A DNA stretch of 64,000 nucleotides, taken from NCBI GenBank assembly GCA_917880885.1, contig OU862920.1:34693019-34757018 (forward strand), given 5' to 3'. The notes beneath the pieces were generated by a model. It ran no database searches. It was not told the DNA's origin and saw only the letters and a program-made list of their open reading frames with translations. This document shows positions 45,001 to 55,479 of this stretch, one piece after another. Positions within the stretch are counted from its first letter, which is position 1. Each line of letters begins with the position of its first letter. The translations under genes were made by a program, and so were the position numbers. The stretch is from Limnephilus marmoratus (taxonomy: Eukaryota; Arthropoda; Insecta; Trichoptera; Limnephilidae).

Positions 45001-48000
45001 AAATACAATTGAAATGGAACACCATACGTTAAACGGTTAGAATATCAAGAAAATAATAGGCATGTTTTAAAAATGCTAGTACATATACGAAGAAGCAACT
45101 ACAGTTTACTAGGTTACATCCAAAAAGCTTATTAAAAATAATGTTGAGTTTTAAAGTAATTTATTTCCACATTTTAAACTTCGGATTTCGTAAATTATTT
45201 GTAAGTCCAATAGTACAAGTCTGAGATAAAGAAATCTTAGAAATCTTACCTGATTTCCACCGTAGGACTTCCAAAACACCACTGGCGGATATTGAGAGTT
45301 TGACTGGAACAACTATAAATTCGTACATTATTACAATTGGGACCATGATGTTGTATACTGAAAAGTTCTAGTATTAGTAGATTTACAAACACACTACTTA
45401 ACATAACCTTTTGTATATATACGGAATTATATGCGGAATATATTTGTTAAAAAAAAGATCACAGTTGTAGTTGGTAAAGTAGACCTAATCTATACCATAA
45501 AGTAGTCACTTTTCGAGTCTCGCGAAATAGAACAATTAAAGATGAAGTATAAAAATCTTTGTTTTTTCATAAATAAGTGTTTTTTTAATATACTAATTTA
45601 TGACAAAGAACTTTTCAGTAACACTACTATAGTAAGCAGGCAGGTTGCGATCCTCGGCAAGACACTAAACCCAAGCTATTTCCAGGAGCGACAAGGAGAA
45701 GGCCAAGTTCCAGGCTGAGGTGTACGAGCTGTTGGCTCAGGTGGAGAGCGTGACCAAGGAGCGCCTGATCAGCATCAAGCATGTGGAACGCCTGGAGATC
45801 ACCGTCAACGAACTTCACATCAAGATCGAGGAACTCAACCGCACCATCGTTGACATCACCTCCCACAAGACTCGTCTGTCCCAGGAGAACATCGAACTGG
45901 TCAAGGAAGTCCAGGACTTGAAGGTAATTTATTTTTCTCGTCTCTTTTCATTACTGATACTGACACCACTGGTTTCTGGTAGAACTATTTGCCTTCTAAC
46001 TTTTAACTAAGAACTATTTGAACTATATGCCTTCCCTCGATTATACGAGACGTTAGTTCCTGGCCAAGAGAATAACATTTTCTGATAGCCGGTGATTCAC
46101 CTCCTGGGTATTTATCTATACATAGTATGTTGGCGCAAATCAAATACGGTCAGCAGCCAATAAAATGTAATCCATTGACCCTTTTTCAAATATTATTAAT
46201 AGGAATTCATCGATGACTTGTCACTTATTTAATTCATAGAACAATTATGACTTATCACTTATTTAGTTCACAGATCACGTAATGCATTTTTTAAATTTTG
46301 GTTTTCAAAGCAGACGCGATTTATCTGCAAATATTTCCAAAAGATTGTTTGTTATTAGTTATACTTTTACTCAATTTGAAAATACGGCAATAGTCAATCC
46401 TATCCGCAATTTATTATTTTCAACTTTCAACTTCGGGCTTAATTTCGGTTTACGGAAGGTCTTCCAAAATAATAAAACTTTTTTTTTTTATACTAACTAT
46501 TGGCTGGAGAATCCGAATCCGAAAGAATTTTTTTTCGGAAAGCAATATTAACAAAGTTACACGACTTTAAAATTTTCTATACGCATACATGAAAATCGAC
46601 ATATTGGAAGTATTATGACAGTTTAAAGTCATAGAAACAGCCACATAAAATTAAGTGTTGCCATATCAATAACTAACTTAAGTAATTATTTTTTATAAAT
46701 TTTACTCACTTTTGGCGTAAACGCTAAACTATTTGAAAACAGGGATATTTTTTTAAATTGACGCGAGCAGGCGGTATAAAGGGGCACAAACCATGTGACA
46801 CAAACCTAGCGTAGCCGTTAAACTACTTGAAAACGTAGGCTGTTTTTTTAAATTGACGCGAGCAGGCGGTATAAAGGGGCACAAACCATGTTACACAAAC
46901 CTAGCGTAGCCGCTAAACTACTTGAAAACAGGGATGTTTTTTGCCGTGACGCGAGCAGGCGGTATAAAGGGGCACAAACCATGTTACACAAACCTAGCGT
47001 AGCCGCTAAACTACTTGAAAACAGGGATGTTTTTTTGCCGTGACGCGAGCAGGCGGTATAAAGGGGCACAAACCATGTTACACAAACCTAGCGTTAGGTT
47101 AGGTTAGGTTAGGTTAGGGACGCGAGCAGGCGGTATAAAGGGGCACAAACCATGTTACACAAACCTAGCGTTAGGTTAGGTTACGCATTTTTAAGACTAC
47201 GAATTTTCATACTTCGTCGATTTATAAGGTATGTTTGATGATATTATTGCATGGTAACATTTAATTTTGTGTGGTAAAACATTTTTCTAGTTTATCTATG
47301 ACTTTAAACTGTCATAATACTTCCAATATGTCGATTTTCATGTGTGCCTATAGAAAATTTTAAAGTCGTGTAACTTTGTTAATATTGCTTTCCGAAAAAA
47401 AATTCTTTCAGTTTTGGATTTTCCGGCCCATAATTAGTATAAAAAAATAAAAATAAATTATTTTGGAAGACCTTCCGTAAACCGAAATTATTCCCAACTT
47501 CGACAGCAATATTTGCATATTATTCAGATATAAACTTCCTGATCAACCCCCATGTTTTTTTAAAAAGCACTCTGACTATCACAATTGACTTCACAGGTCA
47601 ACATCGAGAATGTCATCTACCTGAGGAGCCAGATCGCCGGCCAGTTGGAAGATGCCCGCAGGCGTCTTGAAGATGACGAGCGTCGCCGCTCCATCTTGGA
47701 GGCGTCCCTCCACCAGGTAAAAACACACATTTACTACTATGTAACTGTTGGACTCTATGACAATTTTTTTTTTCATGGAGTCTAACAGTTAGACTATTGA
47801 ATACCTGCAGCAGTTCATTCAATAGTCTTAGCAATCGTGGCATTATTACTTCATTTTAGATTTGCACGTTGTCATAATTCAAAAATGACACATTCATTCT
47901 CTAATCAATGCCATTAATTTTCGTAACAGCTTTTTCATTGAAATTTTTTCTGAATATTTGTTTTTTCTTGATTGCCCAAAAAAGTATGGCAACTTACTTC

Positions 48001-51000
48001 AATGCCAGTCTTTTCAGTGGTTAAATTATTAACCAATGATATTTTTTGCAATGGTGTTAAAAATATTGTGATTTCCACAGGTTGAGATCGAACTCGAGTC
48101 CGTGCGCGTGCAGCTCGAGGAAGAGTCTGAGGCTCGGCTGGACCTCGAGAGGCAGCTGGTCAAGTCTAACGGCGAGGCCCTGCAGTGGAGGTCCAAGTAC
48201 GAGACTGAAGCCGCCGCCAGAGCCGAGGAGATCGAGGAGATCCGCCGCAAGTACTCTTGCCGCATCCAGGAACAGGAGGAGCAGATCGAGACTCTGATCA
48301 TCAAGATCAACAACATTGAGAAGCAGAAGTCTCGCCTGCAATCCGAGGTGAGATATCAAATAATTTTAATGTACTTAGGACTTTTTGTTCATAATCTTTA
48401 CCTAAACTTTTGATTCAACAGATCAAGGAAAAAAACAGGGAAAAGAAAAAACATACAACAGAATAGTATAGAAAAAATAAAATCACTTAGTATTCGGTAC
48501 CATTAAAACATGATTCTTAAATCTTAAGAAAAAACCGGGTGGTGTTTTGTCCATAAACACGTACTCCCCAGTTTTCTTTCAGGATTTTGACATTATTGCA
48601 AATATTTTTTTAATATAATATAGACATCAACCATTAGCGTGTCGGTACGTTTTAATATATATAAGTTAATTCTTTAGTTAGTTCTACCCTAAAAAAATCA
48701 TTAAAATGGCCTGGTTTAAATGCCATCAACAGATGTCCCGTTTACAAAATATCTATTTTTAGAAAAAGCAAAAGCAAAGCTAATACAGTTAGTAAAAAAA
48801 TCTTAAAAGTCCTTTTTTTGGAGGAAAACAATGGGGAATAAAAAACCTCGATTTTGATGTTTTTTTAAAGAATTATCTGCCTGAGGTATAGTTGTCCCTC
48901 TCGCTCGGTATTCGGGGGAGTGAGAGCGACAGACCATCTACCACATGGGTATTGATGAAAATGTATCATATTATTTAATTTAGCCACTACAAACATGCCA
49001 CTAAACATACTTCCCTGTGTTTAGGTCGAGGTCCTCATCATCGACTTGGAGAAGGCAAACAGCACCGCTCGGGAGCTCCAGAAGCGCACCGAACAGCTCG
49101 AGCGCATCAACATCGAGATCAAGACCAGGCTGGACGAGACCGTACTGATCTATGAGCAGTCCCAGAGGGATCTGCGCATCAAGGTTACTGAAATCCAGCG
49201 CATCACCCACGAGCTGGACAAGACCAGGGAGCAGAAGGATACTCTTGCTAGGGAGAACAAGAAGATTGGTGGTAAGTGGAAATTATGAGCTCTTGCAGCA
49301 TTTTCATGCTTAGTAAATTTTAAGTTTAAATTAGGATTCAAAGCTATTTTCGTAAGGAAGTCTACTGTTCCAAGAAAAGCTTTATGTTTTTTTTTATTAT
49401 TTCTTTGTTATTCAAAATAAGGATACTAATTTGAGACTAAATGTTGCATATATTGCCAATCACCAGGAGATAGTTGAGTACTTTATTTTTCAAATGCATT
49501 ATGAACAACAAAATTCAAACAATTTTAACTTGACAAGGAATGAGTTTTCAGTATAATAATCTGATGAATTTAATATGATAACTAACAATCATACCTTGTT
49601 TATAATTTCAGATGAACTTCATGACGCCCGCAACCAGCTGACCGATCTCACCCGTCGCATGCACGAGCTGGAGTTGGAACTCCGTCGCCTGGAGAACGAG
49701 CGCGAAGAGCTGACCGCCGCATACAAGGAGGCTGAAGCCGTGAGTTCATTCATTTATACCATTAACATTAAACATGTTTGCGACTGAGTGCCATTGCGGG
49801 GGTCAAATATATGCAAGCTCAGTTCTCTATTATAGAACTACTTACTGACTTTATAATGGAAGCAGAAAGATTTTTCAAACAAATATCCATACTCAAGAAT
49901 GTGTACCACTTATTTTTATTGGACCGAATCTATACTCCTTGCCGAAACACTCCGTGATTCACGTTGCTATCATTAAATTTCTCTTTTAGATTCTGCCAAT
50001 GAGTAATAAGCTTGGTACTGAGCCATAAATTTTGAAATTTCACTGAAATTGAATGTTTATCTCAAAGCTCAGCAACCCACTGAAGTTAAACTAAAATCTT
50101 TCAAAATTATCTTTTTGAGTTGATTAACAAATGGTTCATATTAGTGCATACATCCATTAGTGGATCCAGTTCATTTGTCATGGATATTTATTATGAAAAC
50201 CAAAAACAAAATAACTATTGTGACAAATATTTAAAAAAAAAAACACCTTCCGCGCGATCGAGATCAAAAGCATTGGGCATTACCACAAGTTTTTTTTTAT
50301 CAGTAAACCAATCTTTTTATAACTATCTTATTGTTGGAATAATATTAATCTTCTTTGTTTACTTTTGTCAGGGTCGCAAGGCCGAGGAACAGCGTGCCCA
50401 GAGGCTGGCTGCCGAGCTCGGCCAGTTCCGCCACGAGGCTGAGCGTCGTCTGCAAGAGAAGGACGAGGAAATTGAAGCCATCCGGTAAGTCTCTATTTTA
50501 CAACTTTGATTTTAAAGCCACAGCTACGTCATAGCTTAGGAACAGATATCTTTTCGGATGACGTGCACCGGCCACGTAGTCTCACGAGAGTCTCGTGAAT
50601 TGGGAGCGACTATCAACGATGTCGTTGAACCAATATTTTAATTAGGGCGAAAATAAATAATATTATTTTCGTAGTCATAATATGTTCTCAAAGTGCCTTT
50701 GGCAAACGATAGTCAAGACAACAATTTAATTGAAAAGCTATTATTGGTCATCGCGTGAAATTCCTTACGTAATACATGTTTTTCGCAAGTATCACCCACT
50801 CGCCAGGGTGACTTGTCGAAAGATATCGACAATGATGTCATCGGCACGATTTTTTTAAGGACATCAATTTTATTATGTGACTTGACAATCTATCACCACA
50901 TTAATATTTTAACATTGACAAAAATGCATCAAATCTTTAAAACAGCAAAAAAGTTGTACTCACCCACTAATACGGACTGTTCAGAACTATCACAAAATAA

Positions 51001-54000
51001 TAATGGAGATTCGGACGACAAAGCACTTCACTGGCACTGTTAATAATAGTGAGCGTACACCTCACAAATCAATCGTAGCGTTGAATATAAATAGAATCGA
51101 TCTGAAATATATATGCACAACACAACCATTGTCTTATTTCTTGGCTCGGTTTCAAAACACCTTATGCTTGAAGTAAACGTTTTGTACAAATATAAATATT
51201 TCACTCTGGTCAATTAAAAAAACATATTAATTTTACACGGTTCCTCTGGACCAATTTATTAACCTTAATGAGCAAACTCGCACGCGATCACCACTTTTTG
51301 TAAATGTTTTAGACTGATAAATAATCTTTAATTTCTCATCATCTCAATGTAAACACTCATAGTACATATGATAGTGATTTCGTCTCATCAACTCGTCATT
51401 AAGGAACATCTGACTAGACTAAAGTAACACTGCAACATTGTAACGAACAACTTGAATTGCATGAGCAACTGCAATTGAACGTTGGTATGCAGCAGTGAAA
51501 TGAGCCATCGAGGTTACGATTCGATTATGTGTTAAGTATTAGCACATTGCAGCTCCGACGTCCAAGAAATTATTTATATCTAGCTAAACTGGGCCGTAAA
51601 TAGAATATAGCCAACAAATCGACAGGGATTGATTAATGTATTAAATTTATCGTAAAGTTGGCACGGCAAGATTGACCAAAAACTACTAAAGAAACGTTTT
51701 GGGGGTGGGAGCCGTAGTTGAGATTGGCGGGTTAACCTTGATTGCTTCGAGGTGCCGATTGAATTGCCATCTGAATGAGTTGTACAATAGTACAACAAAA
51801 TGTCACACATCATTAGACCGTACAAGAGGTGGGAGAGGCCAGCAACCGCAGTATATGAGGACAATTACGGATATGGAATAAACTATTACCAACCGATGAT
51901 AGATTATTTGAACGCCAGAGAAAGGGGACATCGCGCTGAGCCGCCGCATCTGCCTTGGAATAACGAGCGCGCGCTGCCCGCCTACAGGCCCGGGAACCGC
52001 GTGCGATGCTACAGCGAGCACGACCTGGGGCGGCTGGCTCGGGAAGCCGCCGAGCACGCCAAGAGCAGCGCGTCCAACACCCAGTACCAAGTTCTCCGGC
52101 GGTCGGCCTTCTCAGTCTCGAAGGCGGCGTCCGCGGCGAACGTTACCAAGCACATCGCGACCGAGAGTGCGGTTTCACGAACCAAAAGGAGGATTTACAA
52201 GAGGAATCTAGAAGCTTTTGACGAAGACAGAAGAAACGAGCATCTTCTAAGAATGCAGCAACCTATCGTTTCATCGTTCAGTGAGGATGCGGAATTTAGA
52301 AACACAGCAAAAATGTTGCGTGGAAAATCTGCTAAGAGCATCGCGGATACACTCGTAACGCGCAGTTTGAAGAACATTTCTGAAGCTACAGAAATGGACG
52401 CTATGAAAATTAAGAGTTTTGAAAGCCAGCAAAAAATGGCTGCCCATAATGCCCGAATGTATACCAAGATGCTGGAAACAAAAACCACTACCAATTTGGA
52501 TGAAAGCTTTTTGGAACCCCTCACTTGTTTGAAATGCGATCTTCAGACATTTGATAATAAAAGCACAAATTATTTTATGGATACAAGGTTATTAAAATAT
52601 CCCTACCGCATATTAAAATATCCCTATCGCACATATTTCCGTTATTAATCTCGGTTGACGGTTTACGTTTCATTATTAATATTGTTTGTTAAGTTCTAAA
52701 TCTCATAGTTTCCTATGTTAATAATCATGTTGTTTACGTATATAGAAATAAATTGAAATTAACAACCCGACATAAAAATATATTTACATCACAATAAATT
52801 GTTAAACTTGGTGTGGTAAATGAACTATTATTATAGTAAAAATTGATGTGTTAACTTTTAAACTGAAGTTTTCAAACCTATAGTTACTTGTACTTCCTAT
52901 AAAATAAATAAAAAATTAAAAATAATATGACAAGATTTATTGATTGACGATTTTTTAACCCAGAAAGTTTTTCTTCTTATGTTACCGTTTAACTACTTCT
53001 ACCTTATCCACCTGAATCCAGACTGAATAAAAAACAGAAATATCTAAGATTAGTTATTAAAAATCTTCATTAAACTTTTCTTAATTCTTTACACCTGTTC
53101 CGTACAAAGCCGGTAAGTTTTGAGTAACTACGAAAAGTTTTTAAGAACTTCATTAAACTTTTCTAAATTCTTTACACATGTTTCAACACAAAGCTGGTCA
53201 TTATTGCTAAAGGAACTAAGTCTTTTAGAGGATTCTGAATTTAAGTAACTTCGGCATTGCAAAACTGACCCATTTGATTTCCCTTCCTCAGCAAACAGAC
53301 CAGCATTGAGATCGAGCAGCTCAGCGCTCGCGTCGTCGAGGCCGAGACAAGGTTGAAGACCGAAGTCATCAGGATCAAGAAGAAGATGCAGATTCATATC
53401 ACCGAATTAGAAATGTCCCTGGATGTCGCCAACAAGACCAACATTGACTTGCAAAAGACCATCAAGAAGCAATCTCTGCAGGTACAAAACAAATATACAC
53501 AGATAGTTATTAAGATTCAATTCGGTGATATTAGTGACATGAATTGATCTATGACCAAAAGTAAGCCTTAGTTTTCAAGTGCGAGTATGAATTGTGCATT
53601 GAATATTTTTAAATGCTCATTTTATATTCTTACCAAAAAGTGTAAATTCCTCATATGGAAACAATTATTGTCCGGTCAGTGGCTGAGTTGGCATGGCGTC
53701 TTGTCCCACCAAGGCATCCTGAATTGAATTCCTCGGCGGTTCAATTCACCATCACGATAAAAAGCAACATTTCTATCTTAATGTGATGGTAGTAGGAGAT
53801 TTTCACAATAATTGTGTCTTAAACAAAATTATCAATGCAGAACGATTGTAATATAAAAAATAATCACAAATTCATGGCAAAATATCCGCCCTTTGATCAA
53901 TAATTAGTTTTTTGTTTGTCAGTTTGTTATTTACTGTACGCACATCTTTTCTTGACTGCATGCCACTGTTTCACATTCACATTTTTGAAGAGCTAACTCT

Positions 54001-55479
54001 AATTGTTTTCTTCTTATTCATGGATGGAGAAAGTTAAATTTTACAAAATGTATGTTCAATTTGTTGAACTATAGTAGGTAGTAGGTTAAGTAGGTAATGG
54101 GTGTTAGGATTTTTAAAATTGTCGTTTCATTTTTAAATGCTACTTTTTTCAGCTCACTGAGATTCAAGCCCACTACGACGAAGTTCAGCGCCAGTTGCAA
54201 GTTACCCTCGACCAGTACGGAATTGCCCAGCGTCGCCTTCAGTCCCTCACTGGAGAGATTGAGGAGGTCCGCGGAAACTACGAATCAGTAAGTTACCGCT
54301 CTTAATTTTATTACTTAATTACATTCATAATAATTAAGAAACCAAAATAAGATCACTCTGTTCGATTTCATAACACTAATAATGAACTCTGTTCACAGGC
54401 ACTCCGCTCCAAAAAGGCAGTTGAGATTCAGTACGAGGAGTCTGTAACTCGCATCAATGAACTTACCGTTGTCAACGTAAATCTGGCCAGCATCAAGTCC
54501 AAGCTTGAACAAGAGCTTTCCACCATCGCTGGAGATTACGATGAAATCACAAAGGAATTGAGAATCAGCGACGAGAGATACCAACGCGTCCAGGTAAAGT
54601 CATTGATGCGATAATTTCTTGTAACATATTATAATGCATTGCGCGAGATTTGAGGACTTATATTCATATTTGCCATTTACTCAAAATGTGTATTGTTCCA
54701 AAGGTCGAACTCAAGCACACCGTCGAGATTCTGCACGAGGAACAGGAGAGGATTGTCAAGATTGAAACCATCAAGAAGTCTCTAGAGATTGAAGTCAAGG
54801 TAATAACAAACTCTTGTAGTGTTTATAATTTAATGTAGTCGGTAATTTCAGATGGACTACATGAATGATAATAAAATCAGCAAAACTAATGATACCTGTT
54901 TTGTAGAACCTCGCCGTCCGTCTGGAGGAAGTCGAGGCCAACGCCATCGTTGGAGGAAAGCGCATCATCAGCAAACTGGAGGCACGCATGCGTGATCTCG
55001 AACTTGAACTTGACGAGGAGAAGAGGAGGCACGCCGAGACAATCAAGATCCTGCGCAAGAAGGAGCGCACCGTCAAGGAGGTGCTCATCCAGTGCGAAGA
55101 GGACCAGAAGAACATCTCTCTGCTTCAAGACTCCCTGGACAAGACCACACAGAAAGTGAACATTTACAAACGACAGCTGCAAGAACAGGTGCGTTAGCCG
55201 TTTGGATATGATATTTGTATATGGTATATATGTGGTGTGATATGATTGAACTAATGTAACATGTGTATTTGTGTGCCCCAGGAGGGAACATCCCAGCAGA
55301 ACGTGACCCGCGTGCGTCGCTTCCAGCGCGAGCTGGAGGCCGCCGAGGACCGCGCCGACAATGCCGAGAGCAACCTGACCCTCATCCGCGCCAAGCACCG
55401 CACCTTCGTCACCTCCTCCAACGTGCCCGGATCCCAGGTCTACCTCGTGCAAGAGACCAGAACCGTATCCAACGAATAA
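38957..55479 (+). CDS. Prm: Paramyosin, long form (16 exons, 878 residues)
   Basis: Paramyosin is the rod-shaped coiled-coil core protein of invertebrate muscle thick filaments. CDS exons: 38957-39073, 39186-39242, 42669-42755, 44053-44219, 45686-45923, 47597-47716, 48081-48347, 49025-49271, 49612-49739, 50372-50484, 53292-53481, 54153-54287, 54399-54593, 54704-54799, 54907-55188, 55282-55479. All junctions are GT-AG and keep frame; the sum is 2637 nt. The protein has a short Ser/Tyr-rich non-helical head (about 30 residues), a nearly continuous heptad coiled coil with no prolines through the rod, and a non-helical tail with [19 protein letters not shown]. Length matches the Drosophila long form (about 879). 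The ATG has a CATC context and is the first in frame after the TATA box. Exons are GC-rich against AT-rich introns. I am very confident of the family. Confidence 0.97.
39186..39242 (+). CDS. Prm: Prm exon 2, residues 40-58
   Basis: [19 protein letters not shown]. Acceptor TTTTTCAG, donor AGG/GTAAGA, phase 0. Followed by the largest intron before the miniparamyosin region (3426 bp). Confidence 0.95.
39780..39870. promoter_or_regulatory. GC-rich patch in Prm intron 2, candidate regulatory DNA
   Basis: An isolated run of GCGCGCTATTTCTGGCCGCC-type sequence stands out in an AT-rich intron. It carries no splice sites or frame. Muscle genes often keep enhancers in their first introns; that is the only reason for this call. 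Confidence 0.25.
41040..41380. promoter_or_regulatory. GC-balanced block in Prm intron 2, candidate muscle enhancer
   Basis: The block holds an E box CAGCTG at about 41150, a TEAD-like AGAATATTCC at about 41260 and an A/T element GTTATAAATATAAAG near its end that is one base off a MEF2 consensus. No exon is plausible. The motif set suits a muscle enhancer but each motif alone is common. Confidence 0.3.
41701..41992. repeat. Three-copy tandem repeat in Prm intron 2 (unit about 105 bp)
   Basis: Each unit reads GTTATTTCATTATTTTTT, CTG(A/G)GGAAAATTGCTT, AGCGCCAT and TTATTCCGTTAAAATTTTCT. Units start at about 41701, 41797 and 41901. Divergence between units is low. Confidence 0.8.
42669..42755 (+). 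CDS. Prm: Prm exon 3, residues 59-87
   Basis: [20 protein letters not shown] to GGAESQ. Acceptor TCTTTTAG, donor CAG/GTAAAC, phase 0. Confidence 0.95.
42756..44052. other. Prm intron 3, AT-rich
   Basis: Contains an (AT)n microsatellite at about 43686-43702 and no recognised element. Confidence 0.6.
44053..44219 (+). CDS. Prm: Prm exon 4, residues 88-143
   Basis: [20 protein letters not shown] to SKAKA plus two bases of an Arg codon. Acceptor TTTGCAG; donor CCAG/GTTAGC is weak at +3 to +5. Without splicing the frame runs 13 codons into the intron ([12 protein letters not shown]) and stops at 44259. Confidence 0.93.
44260..45685. other. Prm intron 4 body
   Basis: AT-rich with no recognised element. 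Confidence 0.5.
45686..45923 (+). CDS. Prm: Prm exon 5, residues 143-222
   Basis: [20 protein letters not shown] to [13 protein letters not shown]. Acceptor ATTTCCAG; enters in phase 2 and leaves in phase 0 at AAG/GTAATT. Confidence 0.95.
46740..47185. repeat. Satellite array of about 93-bp units in the fold-back core
   Basis: GACGCGAGCAGGCGGTATAA begins units at 46760, 46855, 46948, 47042 and 47119; each continues AGGGGCACAAACCATGT and ACACAAACCTAGCG. The last interval is shortened to 77 bp, where TTAGG repeats replace the usual linker. Confidence 0.85.
47094..47118. repeat. Interstitial TTAGG repeats (five units)
   Basis: Five perfect TTAGG units, with two more at about 47174-47183. TTAGG is the insect telomere repeat. 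Both runs follow the phrase CCTAGCG, so they arose by expansion of, or insertion at, the same point of the satellite unit. Confidence 0.85.
47597..47716 (+). CDS. Prm: Prm exon 6, residues 223-262
   Basis: [20 protein letters not shown] to ILEASLHQ. Acceptor CTTCACAG, donor CAG/GTAAAA, phase 0. Confidence 0.95.
48081..48347 (+). CDS. Prm: Prm exon 7, residues 263-351
   Basis: [20 protein letters not shown] to [13 protein letters not shown]. Acceptor TTCCACAG, donor GAG/GTGAGA, phase 0. It contains a single Cys (KYSCRIQ). Confidence 0.95.
48528..48935. repeat. Dispersed repeat in Prm intron 7
   Basis: This is the same family as 10418-10850, with matching order of short blocks over about 400 bp. 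It occupies most of the 677-bp intron. Confidence 0.65.
49025..49271 (+). CDS. Prm: Prm exon 8, residues 352-434
   Basis: [20 protein letters not shown] to [10 protein letters not shown]. Acceptor TGTTTAG; donor GGTG/GTAAGT, phase 1. Confidence 0.95.
49612..49739 (+). CDS. Prm: Prm exon 9, residues 434-476
   Basis: [20 protein letters not shown] to AAYKEAEA. Acceptor AATTTCAG, donor GCC/GTGAGT, leaves in phase 0. Confidence 0.95.
49740..50371. other. Prm intron 9
   Basis: No recognised element. Confidence 0.5.
50372..50484 (+). CDS. Prm: Prm exon 10, residues 477-514
   Basis: [20 protein letters not shown] to DEEIEAI plus two bases of Arg. Acceptor TTTTGTCAG, donor CCG/GTAAGT, phase 2. This is the last exon specific to the long form; it joins 53292. 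Confidence 0.95.
51060..51799 (+). promoter_or_regulatory. Prm: Candidate internal promoter and 5' UTR of miniparamyosin
   Basis: In Drosophila miniparamyosin is transcribed from its own promoter inside the Prm gene. Here the DNA before the specific first exon has two A/T boxes: ATATAAATAG at about 51087 (TATA-like and one base off a MEF2 site) and TTATTTATAT at about 51569. The second would place the start near 51600 and give a 5' UTR of about 200 nt. Neither is proven. Confidence 0.4.
51800..52587 (+). CDS. Prm: Miniparamyosin-specific first exon (about 262 residues)
   Basis: The exon opens ATG in an AAAATG context and encodes [17 protein letters not shown], then [20 protein letters not shown], a basic [18 protein letters not shown] region and a helical-looking segment up to NYFMDT. 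It has little coiled-coil periodicity at its start. To join exon 12 (53292) it must leave in phase 2. The best such donor is ACAAG/GTTATT at 52587/52588; another phase-2 site is at 52458/52459 (GAAT/GTATAC). With 52587 the protein is 627 residues, close to the Drosophila short form (640), and the shared C-terminus of about 364 residues matches the 363 known there. Splicing is inferred; the open frame itself runs to a stop at 52648. Confidence 0.8.
52588..52648 (+). other. Read-through end of the miniparamyosin exon (possible alternative C-terminus)
   Basis: If the donor is not used, 20 further codons ([20 protein letters not shown]) follow before TAA. They include a 21-bp in-frame tandem duplication ([14 protein letters not shown]). 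Polyadenylation signals at 52747 and 52793 would allow a short 282-residue product. Confidence 0.35.
52747..52752 (+). terminator. Intronic AATAAA, possible poly(A) signal
   Basis: AATAAA lies 99 bp after the read-through stop of the miniparamyosin exon; a second lies at 52793-52798. In AT-rich introns this motif is frequent, so use is uncertain. Confidence 0.3.
53060..53195. repeat. Two-copy tandem duplication before Prm exon 12
   Basis: CTTCATTAAACTTTTCT, AATTCTTTACAC occurs at about 53066 and 53148, with AAAGC(C/T)GGT after each. Unit length is about 82-88 bp. It ends about 100 bp before the exon 12 acceptor. Confidence 0.65.
53292..53481 (+). CDS. Prm: Prm exon 12, residues 514-577, first exon shared by both isoforms
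   Basis: [20 protein letters not shown] to [12 protein letters not shown]. Acceptor CTTCCTCAG; enters in phase 2, leaves in phase 0 at CAG/GTACAA. Confidence 0.95.
53668..53825 (+). repeat. tRNA-derived SINE copy in a Prm intron
   Basis: It opens GTCCGGTCAGTGGCTGAGTT and continues GGCATGG (A box), then CAATTCACCATCACGATA and TGATGGTAGTAGGAGATTTT. Same family as 25475-25645, in the same orientation as the gene. The B box is damaged. Confidence 0.7.
54153..54287 (+). CDS. Prm: Prm exon 13, residues 578-622
   Basis: [20 protein letters not shown] to EVRGNYES. Acceptor TTTTTTCAG, donor TCA/GTAAGT, phase 0. Confidence 0.95.
54399..54593 (+). CDS. Prm: Prm exon 14, residues 623-687
   Basis: [20 protein letters not shown] to SDERYQRVQ. 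Acceptor GTTCACAG, donor CAG/GTAAAG, phase 0. Confidence 0.95.
54704..54799 (+). CDS. Prm: Prm exon 15, residues 688-719
   Basis: [20 protein letters not shown] to LEIEVK. Acceptor TGTTCCAAAG, donor AAG/GTAATA, phase 0. Confidence 0.95.
54907..55188 (+). CDS. Prm: Prm exon 16, residues 720-813
   Basis: [20 protein letters not shown] to [10 protein letters not shown]. Acceptor TTTTGTAG, donor CAG/GTGCGT, phase 0. One Cys in LIQCEED. Confidence 0.95.
55282..55479 (+). CDS. Prm: Prm exon 17, residues 814-878 and stop
   Basis: [20 protein letters not shown], then the end of the rod and the non-helical tail [18 protein letters not shown]. Acceptor GTGCCCCAG; TAA at 55477-55479. Confidence 0.95.
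   Translation, partial: EGTSQQNVTRVRRFQRELEAAEDRADNAESNLTLIRAKHRTFVTSSNVPGSQVYLVQETRTVSNE

Larger units (their letters stand above)
46441..47500. mobile_element. Fold-back element filling Prm intron 5
   Basis: Arms of about 230-250 bp (46441-46672 and about 47258-47500) are inverted copies: TTTCGGTTTACGGAAGGTCT, GGAAAGCAATATTAACAAAG, CGACATATTGGAAGTATTAT. Between them is the 93-bp satellite array with TTAGG repeats. The intron is 1673 bp, so most of it is this element. No transposase frame. Target duplications were not identified. Confidence 0.7.

Noticed and set aside
46740..47185. Regular 93-bp repeats resembling a CRISPR array or coding repeats (73-codon minus-strand frame)
   Set aside because: No spacers; the frame is just the repeated unit read through. 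It is a satellite within a fold-back element.
48029..48359. Minus-strand frames of 95 and 100 codons
   Set aside because: Antisense shadows of Prm exon 7.
52458..52459. Alternative phase-2 donor for the miniparamyosin exon (GAAT/GTATAC)
   Set aside because: Possible in phase, but the upstream match is poorer and the product (584 residues) fits the known short-form length less well than the donor at 52587.
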